A stretch of 64,000 nucleotides of DNA from Clostridium carboxidivorans P7. Lineage in GTDB: Bacteria > Bacillota > Clostridia > Clostridiales > Clostridiaceae. The notes beneath the pieces were generated by a model. That model had not been told where the DNA came from. It saw only the letters and a program-made list of their open reading frames with translations, and ran no database searches. Shown here one piece after another: positions 55,390-64,000 of the stretch. Both the position numbers and the translations under genes were made by a program. Position 1 is the first letter of the stretch. Every line of letters starts with the position of its first letter. Location: contig NZ_CP011803.1 of the NCBI RefSeq assembly GCF_001038625.1, positions 1,860,001 to 1,924,000 of the forward strand, in the 5' to 3' direction.

Positions 55390-56049
55390 TTATACTTGAA
55401 AAATTTTTTTTGCTTCTTTTTGCACAATTTCTAAAAATTTATTTCTTTCAATATTCACTGCACCTAGACTTTCAAGATGCTTGGTGTATACCTGACAATC
55501 TACTAATATAAAATTTTCCTGCTGCAATCTTTGACAAAGAACAATCATAGCTGCCTTTGAAGCATTGTCCATAATAGAAAACATTGATTCTCCAAAAAAA
55601 CATTTTCCTATAATTATGCCATATAAACCTCCAACTAGCTTATCCTCATACCAAGCTTCTACAGAATGTGCATACCCCATATTATGAAGCTTACAATAAG
55701 CTTCTATCATATCATTTGTAATCCATGTTCCACTTTCTTTCCTAACTCCTGCACAATTGGATATTACATCTCTAAAACAAGTATCAAATGAAATTCTGTA
55801 TGTATTTTTCTTTAATATCTTTTTCATTGAATGGGAAATTTTAATGTCCTTAGGATAAAGAACAAATCTAGGATCTGGTGACCACCAAAGTATAGGTTCA
55901 TCTTCTGAAAACCATGGGAATATTCCATTACTATAGGCAAGTATCAATCTTTCAGGAGACAAATCGCCATAAGCAGCCAAAAGCCCATCTTCTTCTGCAA
56001 GAGATGGGTCTGGAAATATTAAATCCTCTGATAATTTAAAAACAGGCAT
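55390..56049 (-). CDS. aat: Leucyl/phenylalanyl-tRNA--protein transferase
   Basis: This 219-residue protein of full family length has the conserved [21 protein letters not shown] region (N-terminal third) and [18 protein letters not shown]. It transfers Leu or Phe from charged tRNA to proteins beginning with Arg or Lys, making N-degrons for ClpAP(S)-type degradation. It is common in Proteobacteria and rarer among Firmicutes, so its presence is of interest. The ATG follows AAAGGAG. Confidence 0.95.
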   Translation of the reverse strand: MPVFKLSEDLIFPDPSLAEEDGLLAAYGDLSPERLILAYSNGIFPWFSEDEPILWWSPDPRFVLYPKDIKISHSMKKILKKNTYRISFDTCFRDVISNCAGVRKESGTWITNDMIEAYCKLHNMGYAHSVEAWYEDKLVGGLYGIIIGKCFFGESMFSIMDNASKAAMIVLCQRLQQENFILVDCQVYTKHLESLGAVNIERNKFLEIVQKEAKKIFQV

Positions 56050-56329
56050 AAATAAAAGCTCCTTTCAAATATGTAACTTATCATTTTATCCATCATTTCA
56101 TTATAACATTTTAATATGTAATAAAAAAATTCTTTGCATAAAGCTTATCAATATTTAATTAGCTAATTTCATAATTATATCAATAATTAGCATTATACAT
56201 TTTTTCTAAAAAACAATAACATGTTATAAAAAGCTTCATATTATATTTTAAAGATATAATGCGAAGTTAATCACATTATTATTTTGACAAATGTTGTTAA
56301 TGTAGAATACAGCAAGGAGATTCCTTGTA

Positions 56330-58147
56330 ATGAATAAGAGAGGAGTTTTTATGAATACTTTACTTTCTGCAAATGCAATTCCTAAATTTAAAAATCAATT
56401 ATTGATACCACCTGTTTATAAACCTACTATAGTTATGGATCCTAATACCGGAAAAGTATTAAGTCATAATTATGTTATTTCTATAAGAGAATTTAGGCAA
56501 CAAATTCTACCTAAAAAATTTCCACAAACTACTGTGTGGGGATACAGCGGAACTGTCATAGATCCTTTATATGGTTCAACTATCAATAACTTTTACAGTT
56601 CACCTGGTCCCACTTTTCAAGCTGAACGCAATATTCCAATTAATGTTCAGTGGATTAATGCTATTAAAACACCGCATCTGCTGCCAGTAGATCCAACTTT
56701 ATGTTGGGCAGATCCTAATGGATTAGGAATGGTATTACCTCAATCAGTTCCACCATTTCCTCCGGGATTACAAAAAGCACAAATGCCTGTACCAATAGTT
56801 ACTCACATTCATGGAGGTGAAAACAGTTCTATTTTTGACGGACATCCTGATGCCTGGTTTACTGCTGGTGAAAAAAAAGTAGGCACTGCATTTACAACTT
56901 CGCTTTATAACTATCCAAATAAACAACCTTCAGCCACACTATGGTATCACGATCATGCTATGGGTATAACCAGACTTAACGTATTAATGGGTCTTGCTGG
57001 TTTTTATATTATAAAAGATCCTAAAAACAAATTAGATTATAGTGAATCTATACTGCCAAATAAGAAATATGATATACCAATTGTAATTCAAGATAGATCC
57101 TTTAATAAAGATGGATCTTTTAACTTTCCTGTAAAAGGTATAAATCCAGATATACATCCTTATTGGATGCCAGAATTTTTTGGAAACACCATCATGGTAA
57201 ATGGACGAGTATGGCCAAATTTAAATGTAGAAAAACGTCAATATCGCTTTAGATTATTAAATGGGTCTAATGCAAGATTTTACAAATTAAAACTTTCTAA
57301 TAACATGCCATTTATGCAAATTTCTAGTGACGGAGGATATTTAACTCATGCTGTAAAACTTAGCTCGCTAACTTTAGCTCCTGGCGAAAGAGCTGATATT
57401 CTTGTAGATTTTTCTAATGAACATTCTAAAAGCAAAATAATTCTTAAGAATTACGCAAATGCACCTTATCCAATGGGAGATCCACCAGATCCTAATACTG
57501 TTGGACAAATTATGCAATTTACTATAATAAACTCTCATTCTGAAACTCCTAATAAATTACCTAAAACTTTGAATAAAATTACTAAATTAAAAGTAGATTC
57601 TAAAAAAAGAATTTTAATATTATTTGAAGTTCAAGGACCAAATGGTCCCAAAGAAGTTTTACTAAATGGTCAAAAATGGTCCGCACCTGTTTCCGAATTG
57701 CCAAGAATAGGTTCAACAGAAGAATGGGAATTTGTTAACCTTACCCAGGATGCTCACCCTATGCATCTGCATCTGATACAATTTCAAGTTTACAATCGTC
57801 AAGCCTTTAAAGTTAAAGAATACACAAATGACTGGATTGCTCTTAATGGAAATCCTCCATTAAATCATCCTACAAAACGTTTATCTGTAAAACCGTATCT
57901 TATAGGGAATCCTATCAATCCTGATTCTAATGAAGAAGGTTGGAAAGATACTGTTAGAGCAAATCCAGGAGAAGTTACAAGAATAAAAGTCCGTTTTGCT
58001 CCACAGGACATAGATCCTAAATTAACTTCTCCAGGAAAAAACTTTTATTCATTTAATCCTGAAATAGGTCCAGGTTATGTATGGCATTGTCATATACTCG
58101 ATCATGAAGATAATGAAATGATGAGACCTTACAAAATAATTTTATAA
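56330..58147 (+). CDS. CotA-like multicopper oxidase
   Basis: This 605-residue protein has no signal peptide, like the spore-coat laccase CotA (513 residues) that it resembles. All copper-binding motifs are present: HIHGGE near residue 158, WYHDHAMG near 204, HPMHLHLIQF near 476 and WHCHILDHEDNEMM near 584, including Cys and the axial Met for T1 copper. It oxidises phenolics or bilirubin with O2, which is odd in an anaerobe but fits a coat enzyme. Two start codons are possible: ATG at 56330 (AAGGAG) and at 56351 (GAGAGGAG). The second is slightly better. Confidence 0.92.
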   Translation: MNKRGVFMNTLLSANAIPKFKNQLLIPPVYKPTIVMDPNTGKVLSHNYVISIREFRQQILPKKFPQTTVWGYSGTVIDPLYGSTINNFYSSPGPTFQAERNIPINVQWINAIKTPHLLPVDPTLCWADPNGLGMVLPQSVPPFPPGLQKAQMPVPIVTHIHGGENSSIFDGHPDAWFTAGEKKVGTAFTTSLYNYPNKQPSATLWYHDHAMGITRLNVLMGLAGFYIIKDPKNKLDYSESILPNKKYDIPIVIQDRSFNKDGSFNFPVKGINPDIHPYWMPEFFGNTIMVNGRVWPNLNVEKRQYRFRLLNGSNARFYKLKLSNNMPFMQISSDGGYLTHAVKLSSLTLAPGERADILVDFSNEHSKSKIILKNYANAPYPMGDPPDPNTVGQIMQFTIINSHSETPNKLPKTLNKITKLKVDSKKRILILFEVQGPNGPKEVLLNGQKWSAPVSELPRIGSTEEWEFVNLTQDAHPMHLHLIQFQVYNRQAFKVKEYTNDWIALNGNPPLNHPTKRLSVKPYLIGNPINPDSNEEGWKDTVRANPGEVTRIKVRFAPQDIDPKLTSPGKNFYSFNPEIGPGYVWHCHILDHEDNEMMRPYKIIL

Positions 58148-58185
58148 ATTATAATACTATTCATTAAAAGTCATTTGACTTTTAC

Positions 58186-58230
58186 AATATAAGCAGAATG
58201 CCAAGCTTTACTTTGCATTCTGCTTATATT
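58186..58230. terminator. Bidirectional terminator between the oxidase and exoA
   Basis: AATATAAGCAGAATGC (58186-58201) pairs perfectly with the complement at 58215-58230. The stem is 16 bp between convergent genes, and T-runs are short. Confidence 0.6.
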
Positions 58231-58231
58231 A

Positions 58232-58990
58232 TTACACATCTGAAATAACAAGTTCTACAGGACAATGATCTGATCCCATAACTTCTGTATGAATATCTGC
58301 ACTAACTAACCTTTCCTTTAAACAATCTGAAACACAAAAATAGTCTATACGCCAACCAGCATTATTTTTTCTAGCATTAAATCTGTATGACCACCATGAA
58401 TATGCACCTTCCTTATCTGGATTAAAGTATCTATAGGTGTCAATAAAACCTGCACTTAAAAATTCAGTAAACTTTTCTCTTTCTTCATCTGTAAATCCAG
58501 CATTCTTTCTATTTGTTTTAGGGTTTTTAAGGTCTATTTCCTTATGTGCCACATTTAAGTCTCCACACATAATTACAGGTTTGTTTTTTTCCAAGGACTT
58601 TAAATAATCTCTAAAATCATTTTCCCATTTCATTCTATATTCTAATCTAGCTAACTGATCCTTAGAATTAGGTGTGTATACTGTTACCATATAAAAATCA
58701 TCAAATTCTAAAGTAATAACTCTTCCTTCTTTATCATGTTCTTCTATACCAATTCCATATGTAAAACTCAAAGGTTTCTTTTTTGTAAATATAGCTGTGC
58801 CAGAATACCCTTTCCTTTCAGCATAATTCCAATACTGATGGTATCCCTCTAGCTCTAATTCTATTTGACCTTCCTGTAATTTACTTTCTTGAATACAAAA
58901 TATATCTGCATTTACTTCTTTAAAAAATTCTAAAAATCCCTTAGTGACACATGCTCTAAGACCATTTACATTCCATGATATTAATTTCAA
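58232..58990 (-). CDS. xth: Exodeoxyribonuclease III
   Basis: The start is the TTG at 58990 (MKLISWNVNGLR), 8 bases after GGAGG. The longer frame upstream contains the ribosome site itself. The 252-residue protein has the EEP motifs LISWNVNGLRA, FCIQESKLQ (catalytic Glu), CGDLNVAHKEIDLKNP and a C-terminal GSDHCPVEL (catalytic His). It is an AP endonuclease/3'-5' exonuclease of base-excision repair. It stands alone on the minus strand. Confidence 0.93.
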   Translation of the reverse strand: MKLISWNVNGLRACVTKGFLEFFKEVNADIFCIQESKLQEGQIELELEGYHQYWNYAERKGYSGTAIFTKKKPLSFTYGIGIEEHDKEGRVITLEFDDFYMVTVYTPNSKDQLARLEYRMKWENDFRDYLKSLEKNKPVIMCGDLNVAHKEIDLKNPKTNRKNAGFTDEEREKFTEFLSAGFIDTYRYFNPDKEGAYSWWSYRFNARKNNAGWRIDYFCVSDCLKERLVSADIHTEVMGSDHCPVELVISDV

Positions 58991-59056
58991 AATGCATACC
59001 TCCAATGTTATCTTTTAATAAATTATGAAATTTATCATATAAACTTTCTAGCTAAC

Positions 59057-59091
59057 AATATAAGCATAATACAAAGTATTATGCTTATATT
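59057..59091 (-). terminator. Hairpin after ilvA
   Basis: AATATAAGCATAATAC (59057-59072) and its exact complement (59076-59091) form a 16-bp stem with a 3-base loop. T-runs are weak. The arm is related in sequence to the hairpin at 58186. Confidence 0.55.
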
Positions 59092-59144
59092 ATGATAAAA
59101 TTCACAAGTAAATTATAACACAGATCTCACTAATTATTTCAATA

Positions 59145-60377
59145 TTAATATATCTTATCTACATTATAGCCTTCTTCATTTAAGGCTTTAACTATTTCTT
59201 CTATATGATCATGTCCATTTGTCTCTACTGTAACTTCTAAAGCCACATGTTTTAATCTATCAATAGCCTTAAACTGATTATGATCTAATTTTATTACATT
59301 AGCCCCTTTATCTGATAATATTTTAGATATCTTAAGTAATTGTCCTGGAGTATCTTGAAGTTTAACTGAGAAGCAGAATATTCTTCCTCTTGAAAATAAT
59401 CCATGATTTAAAAGTGCTGCTATAGTTACCACATCTATATTTCCACCACTTATTAAAGAAACTACTTTTTTTCCTTTGAAATCTAATCTTTTTAAAGCTG
59501 CGAGTGACATAACTCCTGTTGCTTCTGCTACAAGTTTATGTTTTTCCAAAAGAATAAATACAGCCTCCATAAGTTCCTTATCACTTACTGTAACAATTTC
59601 ATCTACATGTTTTTTAATTACTTCAAATGTAATATCTCCTGGCTGTTTAACTGCTGCTCCATCTGCAATAGTATCTATAGTATCTGCATAAGTTAATTTA
59701 CCAGTATTAAAAGATATCTGCATAGGATTTGCATTTTCTCCTTGAACTCCTATTACTTTTATATTAGGATTAATAGCTTTAACTGCTGTTGATATACCAC
59801 TTATTAGTCCGCCGCCGCCAATTGGTACTAATATAGCATCTACATCTTTTAACTCTTCCATAACTTCAAGTGCTATAGTTCCTTGACCAGCCATTACATC
59901 CACATCATTAAATGGATGAACAAAAGTATATCCATGCTCTTTTTCTAGCCTTTTAGCTTCCTCATAAGCTTCATCATAGACTTTTCCCTTTAAAACTACA
60001 TTAGCCCCATAGTTTTTTGTAGCTTGTACTTTTATTAATGGTGTGGTTTCAGGCATAACAATAGTCGCCTTAATTCCAAGCTTATTTGCAGCATAAGCAA
60101 CTCCCTGTGCATGGTTACCTGCTGAAGATGCTATTAATCCTTTCTTTTTCTGTTCTTCAGTCAATTTGCATATCTTATTTAATGCTCCTCTTAATTTAAA
60201 TGCTCCAGTAATTTGAAGATTTTCTGGTTTTATATATACTTCGTTACCACTTTCACGACTAAACTCTGAACTATATATCAATTTTGTATTTACGCATATA
60301 TCCTTTATTCTTTCTCTAGCCTCTTCTACATCACTTAATGTTAAATATTCCTTATCTACTACTAAATTTTCTTTCAT
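59145..60377 (-). CDS. ilvA: Threonine dehydratase (biosynthetic type, ACT domain)
   Basis: This 410-residue PLP enzyme has the PLP Lys in ITGAFKLRGA (Lys61), the glycine loop VPIGGGGLISGIS near 188, and a C-terminal ACT domain (about 330-405, LQDTPGQLLKISKIL). It deaminates threonine to 2-oxobutanoate, the first step towards isoleucine, with possible allosteric control through ACT. An isoleucine-type T-box directly upstream supports a biosynthetic role. The catabolic alternative (tdcB) would lack this regulation. RBS GGGGG. Confidence 0.92.
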   Translation of the reverse strand: MKENLVVDKEYLTLSDVEEARERIKDICVNTKLIYSSEFSRESGNEVYIKPENLQITGAFKLRGALNKICKLTEEQKKKGLIASSAGNHAQGVAYAANKLGIKATIVMPETTPLIKVQATKNYGANVVLKGKVYDEAYEEAKRLEKEHGYTFVHPFNDVDVMAGQGTIALEVMEELKDVDAILVPIGGGGLISGISTAVKAINPNIKVIGVQGENANPMQISFNTGKLTYADTIDTIADGAAVKQPGDITFEVIKKHVDEIVTVSDKELMEAVFILLEKHKLVAEATGVMSLAALKRLDFKGKKVVSLISGGNIDVVTIAALLNHGLFSRGRIFCFSVKLQDTPGQLLKISKILSDKGANVIKLDHNQFKAIDRLKHVALEVTVETNGHDHIEEIVKALNEEGYNVDKIY

Positions 60378-60626
60378 TTTTATTGCCCCCTTCTATTTAC
60401 TCTTATCTTTTGCTGCTAGTTTTGTGTTTGCCCCAATTTTATAAAAATACTCCTCCTTATCTTATTTTTTAGTTTTATATGTAATTTTCTTAAAAACTAT
60501 TAACCTATAATCATTATAATTCACAGCATTATAACTATGTCTCAATACAGTAGAAAAGTTAATTTGTACTGCTTTAATATGATATAAAAGTGATTTAAAC
60601 AGTATTTAAGAAAATAACTTTAACAA

Positions 60627-60965
60627 ATTACTTACAATAAAAAAATCTTTCATCCTTAAAAGCATAATTTTCTTATACTTATAAGGACGAAAGATTTAAC
60701 TTCCGTGGTACCACCTTACTTGCAATTAGGTATACTAACTGCCACTTATTATCAGATCAACTCTAAACAACTTAACTATATAAGTCTATTATTTATAGTG
60801 AATCCTAACCATATATCGCTGGTAAACGTCTTTACTTACTTGACAAAAGCCTTTCAATTCAGAAGCTCCGGAGTGATCATTATATATTCACATTAACACT
60901 AACTTTCACCTAACGCTAGCTCTCTTTAGTTAACACATCAAATACCTTTTTCTCCATCTCTGCCT
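60627..60965 (-). ncRNA. T-box riboswitch, probable isoleucine type
   Basis: The minus-strand leader carries the T-box AAGGTGGTACCACGG (60703-60717). A terminator follows (60644-60658 with 60682-60696), 15 bp with one wobble, and a T-run after it. The apical part of stem I has AGAGAGCTAGCGTTAGGTG. The specifier loop reads AATG-ATC-A before the base stem CTCC, so ATC (Ile, 60875-60877) is the best specifier; the pairing below it is less certain. It controls ilvA only. Confidence 0.85.
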
Positions 60966-61037
60966 TACATATTAAATTTATAAATTATTAACTTGTTAGT
61001 AATTATATTTTAATTTTGATAAGTTGTCAATATATTT

Positions 61038-62321
61038 TTAATCTAATTCCTCAATTCTAATTACATTCTTAATTTTATCAACTATTTCCAAGCTCTTTAT
61101 TTCCTCTAGAGATTTATTAATATTTTCTTCTAAAGTTTCATGAGTAACAAGAACTAATGATACAAAATCTTCTTTTTTAGGTTTTTGTATAAATGATAAA
61201 ATACTCACTTCATTTTTTCCAAGTATAGTAGCTATCTTTCCTAGAACCCCTGGCATGTCTTTTACTGTAATCCTCAAATAATACTGAGATTTAATTTCCC
61301 CTGAAGCGGCTATTTCTCTATTAGTATATTGTATATCCGTAGTATTTAATCCTTCTCTGTCATTTCTTAAAACAGATATCACATCTCCAACTACAGCACT
61401 TCCTGTTGGAAGTTCTCCAGCTCCTCTTCCACAAAGCATCAAATCTCCTACTGCATTTCCTTTAATAAGAATTGCATTAAAGGAATCATTAACATTAGCT
61501 AAAGTATGAATTGCAGGAATCATTGTTGGATGTACTCTAACTTCCAATTTTCCATTTACATCTTTAACTATAGCTAAAAGCTTTATAACATATCCCAATT
61601 CTTTAGCATATTCTATATCTTTAGGTCTCACCTTAGTTATGCCTTCTACATATATATCATCTACATTTACCTTTGTTTCAAAAGCTAAAGTAGTCAAAAT
61701 AGCTAATTTATAAACTGCATCATAACCTTCTACATCAGAAGTTGGATCTGCTTCTGCATAACCTTTTTGCTGCGCCTCTTTAAGTGCACTTTCAAAATCC
61801 ATACCCTCTAAAGTCATTTTAGTTAATATATAATTTGTAGTTCCATTTATTATTCCAACAACCTCTTCTATTTTGTTAGCTGTTAAGCTTTCATTTATGC
61901 TGTTTATTACAGGAATTCCACCTGCTACACTAGCTTCAAAGTTTACAATAACACCCATTTTGTGTGCTTCTTCAAAAATTTCTTCTCCATTAGTTGCAAT
62001 AAGCAATTTATTTGCAGTTACTACATGCTTTTTCTTTCTTATAGAATTTAATATATATTCCTTGGCAGGTTCTAATCCACCTATAACCTCTACTACAATT
62101 TTTATGCTATCATCATTAAATATTTCATCTACATTAGTGGTTAGAATTTCATCAGGTACTTCTACCCCTCTATTTTTTCCTGTATCTCTTACAAGTATTT
62201 TTGCAATTTCTATATCATAGCCTGCTCTTTTCATTATAGTTTCTCTATTGTTTTTTAATATATTCCAAACACCTTTTCCTACATTTCCTAAACCTAATAA
62301 CGCAATTCTAACCTTTTCCAT
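61038..62321 (-). CDS. hom: Homoserine dehydrogenase
   Basis: The start is chosen at the ATG at 62321 (MEKVRIALLG), 8 bases after AGAGGAG. A further-upstream start lies before this site. The 427-residue enzyme begins with the NAD(P) site IALLGLGNVGKGVW. Conserved VVTANKLLIA, EASVAGGIPVI and GIINGTTNYIL segments follow, and a C-terminal ACT domain (MPGVLGKIATIL). It reduces aspartate semialdehyde to homoserine. It follows lysC after 27 bases, as part of the lysC-hom operon. Confidence 0.95.
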   Translation of the reverse strand: MEKVRIALLGLGNVGKGVWNILKNNRETIMKRAGYDIEIAKILVRDTGKNRGVEVPDEILTTNVDEIFNDDSIKIVVEVIGGLEPAKEYILNSIRKKKHVVTANKLLIATNGEEIFEEAHKMGVIVNFEASVAGGIPVINSINESLTANKIEEVVGIINGTTNYILTKMTLEGMDFESALKEAQQKGYAEADPTSDVEGYDAVYKLAILTTLAFETKVNVDDIYVEGITKVRPKDIEYAKELGYVIKLLAIVKDVNGKLEVRVHPTMIPAIHTLANVNDSFNAILIKGNAVGDLMLCGRGAGELPTGSAVVGDVISVLRNDREGLNTTDIQYTNREIAASGEIKSQYYLRITVKDMPGVLGKIATILGKNEVSILSFIQKPKKEDFVSLVLVTHETLEENINKSLEEIKSLEIVDKIKNVIRIEELD

Positions 62322-62348
62322 AATTATTACTCCTCTCATTTCCACAAA

Positions 62349-63668
62349 CTAATTTACAAAAGCTCTATATATAGATCTAAGACCTTTTTCAAAATCATCA
62401 TTTTCCACACCTACAGTAATGTTTATTTCACTAGATCCTTGATTTATCATTCTAATGTTTACATCACCTTTAGCAAGACCACTAAATACCTTTGATGATA
62501 TTCCTTTTGTTCTATCCATACCTTTGCCTACAGTAGCTATAAGTGCCATATTCGGATGAACATCTATAGAATCTGGATTGCATTGTCTTTTTATTTCTTC
62601 CAATATATTATCCAATTTATCTTCAAGCTGCTCCTCCTCTATTACTAATGAAACTGAATCTATACCAGAGGGCATATTCTCAAAGGATACTCCATTACTC
62701 TCTAATATGGAGAGAAGTTTTCTGCAAAAACCCTGTTCTGAATTCATAAGCATTTTTTGTACAGCTATAACTGTAAATCCCTTTTTTCCTGCTATACCTG
62801 TAATAGTTCCACTATAGCTTATAGGTTTATTATCATCTACAATTAAAGTTCCTTTATCTTCTGGTTTATTGGTATTTCTTATATTTATAGGAATGCATAC
62901 ATCTCTAATTGGAAATATACTTTCTTCATGAAGTACCTTTGCTCCCATATAAGAAAGCTCCCTAAGTTCCTTATAAGTTATAACTTCTATTGGTTTAGCA
63001 TCTTCAACTATATTAGGATCTGCCATTAAAAATCCTGAAACATCTGTCCAATTTTCATAAAGCTCAGCTTGTGAACATCTTGCAATTATAGCTCCTGTTA
63101 CATCAGATCCTCCTCTTGTAAAAGTTTTTATACTTCCATCAGGCATAGCACCATAAAATCCTGGTATAACTGCTTTTTTCACATTTGCCATTCTTTCTTT
63201 AAATGCTTTTTCTGTAGCTTTAAGGTCCAAAGTTTTATGCTTCTTAAAACATATAACCTCTGCTGCATCTACAAATTCATATCCAAGATAAGCTGCCAAA
63301 ATAAGTCCATTCAAATATTCCCCTCTACTTGCTGTATAATCTGCTGAAGCTCCTTGTTCTACTTTATCTTTTACTTCATCCAAATATTTTTTTATATCTA
63401 TATCAACTTCCAATTCCTTTGCCAAAGTAACATATCTATCTTCTATAAGCTTAAAAACATCTTCAAAGGATATACTATTTTGTGCATGTGCATGACACAA
63501 ATATAAAAGATCCGTTATTTTATAATCCTTTTTAAATCTCTTTCCTGGTGCTGAAGGTACGATATATCTTCTCTTATCATCATCTAAAACTATATTTTTT
63601 ACCTTTCTAAATTGATCACTATCTGCAAGTGAACTTCCTCCAAATTTAGCTACAACTATATTACTCAT
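62349..63668 (-). CDS. lysC: Aspartate kinase
   Basis: This 439-residue protein starts with the kinase KFGGSSLAD. Conserved FTRGGSDVTGAIIA and two C-terminal ACT domains (about 300-439) follow. It commits aspartate to the threonine, methionine and lysine pathway. Gene order with hom and thrB indicates the threonine branch, so feedback by threonine or lysine is expected but not readable here. RBS GGGGGG. Confidence 0.94.
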   Translation of the reverse strand: MSNIVVAKFGGSSLADSDQFRKVKNIVLDDDKRRYIVPSAPGKRFKKDYKITDLLYLCHAHAQNSISFEDVFKLIEDRYVTLAKELEVDIDIKKYLDEVKDKVEQGASADYTASRGEYLNGLILAAYLGYEFVDAAEVICFKKHKTLDLKATEKAFKERMANVKKAVIPGFYGAMPDGSIKTFTRGGSDVTGAIIARCSQAELYENWTDVSGFLMADPNIVEDAKPIEVITYKELRELSYMGAKVLHEESIFPIRDVCIPINIRNTNKPEDKGTLIVDDNKPISYSGTITGIAGKKGFTVIAVQKMLMNSEQGFCRKLLSILESNGVSFENMPSGIDSVSLVIEEEQLEDKLDNILEEIKRQCNPDSIDVHPNMALIATVGKGMDRTKGISSKVFSGLAKGDVNIRMINQGSSEINITVGVENDDFEKGLRSIYRAFVN

Positions 63669-63736
63669 TATTAGCCCCCCGTTTATTTTAGTTAAAAGTT
63701 AATAGTCAAGAATTAAGATTGGTTCTAACTATGAAC

Positions 63737-64000
63737 TTAACTGCATTTAGTTAATTCTGCTTCTCTATTTACAATAACTCCTTGATTTTCTATTTTAAGT
63801 TCTTTTACTGTCCACTTGTTTTTCAAAGTATTTAAAAACTTCTGAATATTTTTTGTAAAATCATTATCCTCTTCCTTAAGCATAACCATAATTGTTGGGC
63901 CTGCCCCACTTAAAAATACACCCAAACAATTAAGTTTTTCACATTGTTCCTTTACAGGATAAAAATTTTCTATAAGCTGTGCTCTATAATCTTCATGCAG
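63737..64000 (-). CDS. thrB: Homoserine kinase (C-terminal part)
   Basis: The last 87 residues of a GHMP kinase are visible before the right edge, with the characteristic LHEDYRAQL and [12 protein letters not shown] motifs of ThrB. The full gene continues beyond the window. It phosphorylates homoserine on the way to threonine and is the first gene of the lysC-hom run in transcription order. Confidence 0.85.
   Translation of the reverse strand: MHEDYRAQLIENFYPVKEQCEKLNCLGVFLSGAGPTIMVMLKEEDNDFTKNIQKFLNTLKNKWTVKELKIENQGVIVNREAELTKCS

Noticed and set aside
55225-55434. Plus-strand 69-codon frame between the M29 and aat genes.
   Set aside because: Overlaps the promoter/dyad of the M29 gene and the end of aat. 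It has no RBS and biased codon content.
60705-60896. Plus-strand 63-codon frame.
   Set aside because: Lies wholly within the minus-strand T-box leader. No RBS, and the structured RNA explains the sequence.

Overview
The window is AT-rich, with strong AGGAGG-type ribosome binding sites, tightly packed operons, T-box and ZTP leaders, and spore-coat-type genes (transglutaminase, collagen-like protein, CotA-type oxidase). All of this points to a spore-forming Clostridium (Firmicutes). An in-frame UGA with a SECIS-like hairpin suggests that the organism may also make selenoproteins. The species cannot be fixed from the sequence alone.

Left third (1-26.7 kb, all on the minus strand). The first genes are two bacterial-PH membrane proteins, a membrane-associated MutS-family ATPase and cheV. 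The centre of interest is a co-directional run of about 20 kb that starts at a good promoter (26203-26231). In transcription order it encodes an APH-like kinase, a beta-sandwich protein, a zinc-ribbon GTPase, a GAP1-like protein, a membrane GTPase, a secreted vWA protein, a 1135-residue tubulin/FtsZ-like protein, a 781-residue unknown, a membrane vWA protein, and then a second beta-sandwich/GTPase/GAP1 triad. A zinc-ribbon/YARHG protein and the selenoprotein candidate follow. The composition matches predicted GTPase-centred NTP-dependent conflict or signalling systems, whose function is unknown.

Middle (26.7-46.9 kb). This part holds an ABC exporter with a radical SAM protein, TspO, a CBS protein, and a cystine-type ABC importer behind a cysteine T-box with an odd small ORF. 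A spore-surface neighbourhood follows: a frameshifted collagen-like gene built of 351-bp repeats, a novel gene coupled to tgl, and low-complexity coat-like peptides. Next come a GlpA-like flavoprotein, a beta-helix protein with cell-wall-binding repeats, a YitT protein, and a ZTP riboswitch in front of a stand-alone AICAR transformylase.

Right third (46.9-64 kb). This part looks like a peptide and amino acid metabolism region: YjeM transporter, two PepT paralogues flanking a MalT/LuxR-type regulator, an M29 aminopeptidase and Aat. A CotA-like multicopper oxidase and exonuclease III follow. The window ends in the aspartate-family pathway (thrB partial, lysC, hom), with an isoleucine-type T-box in front of threonine dehydratase.
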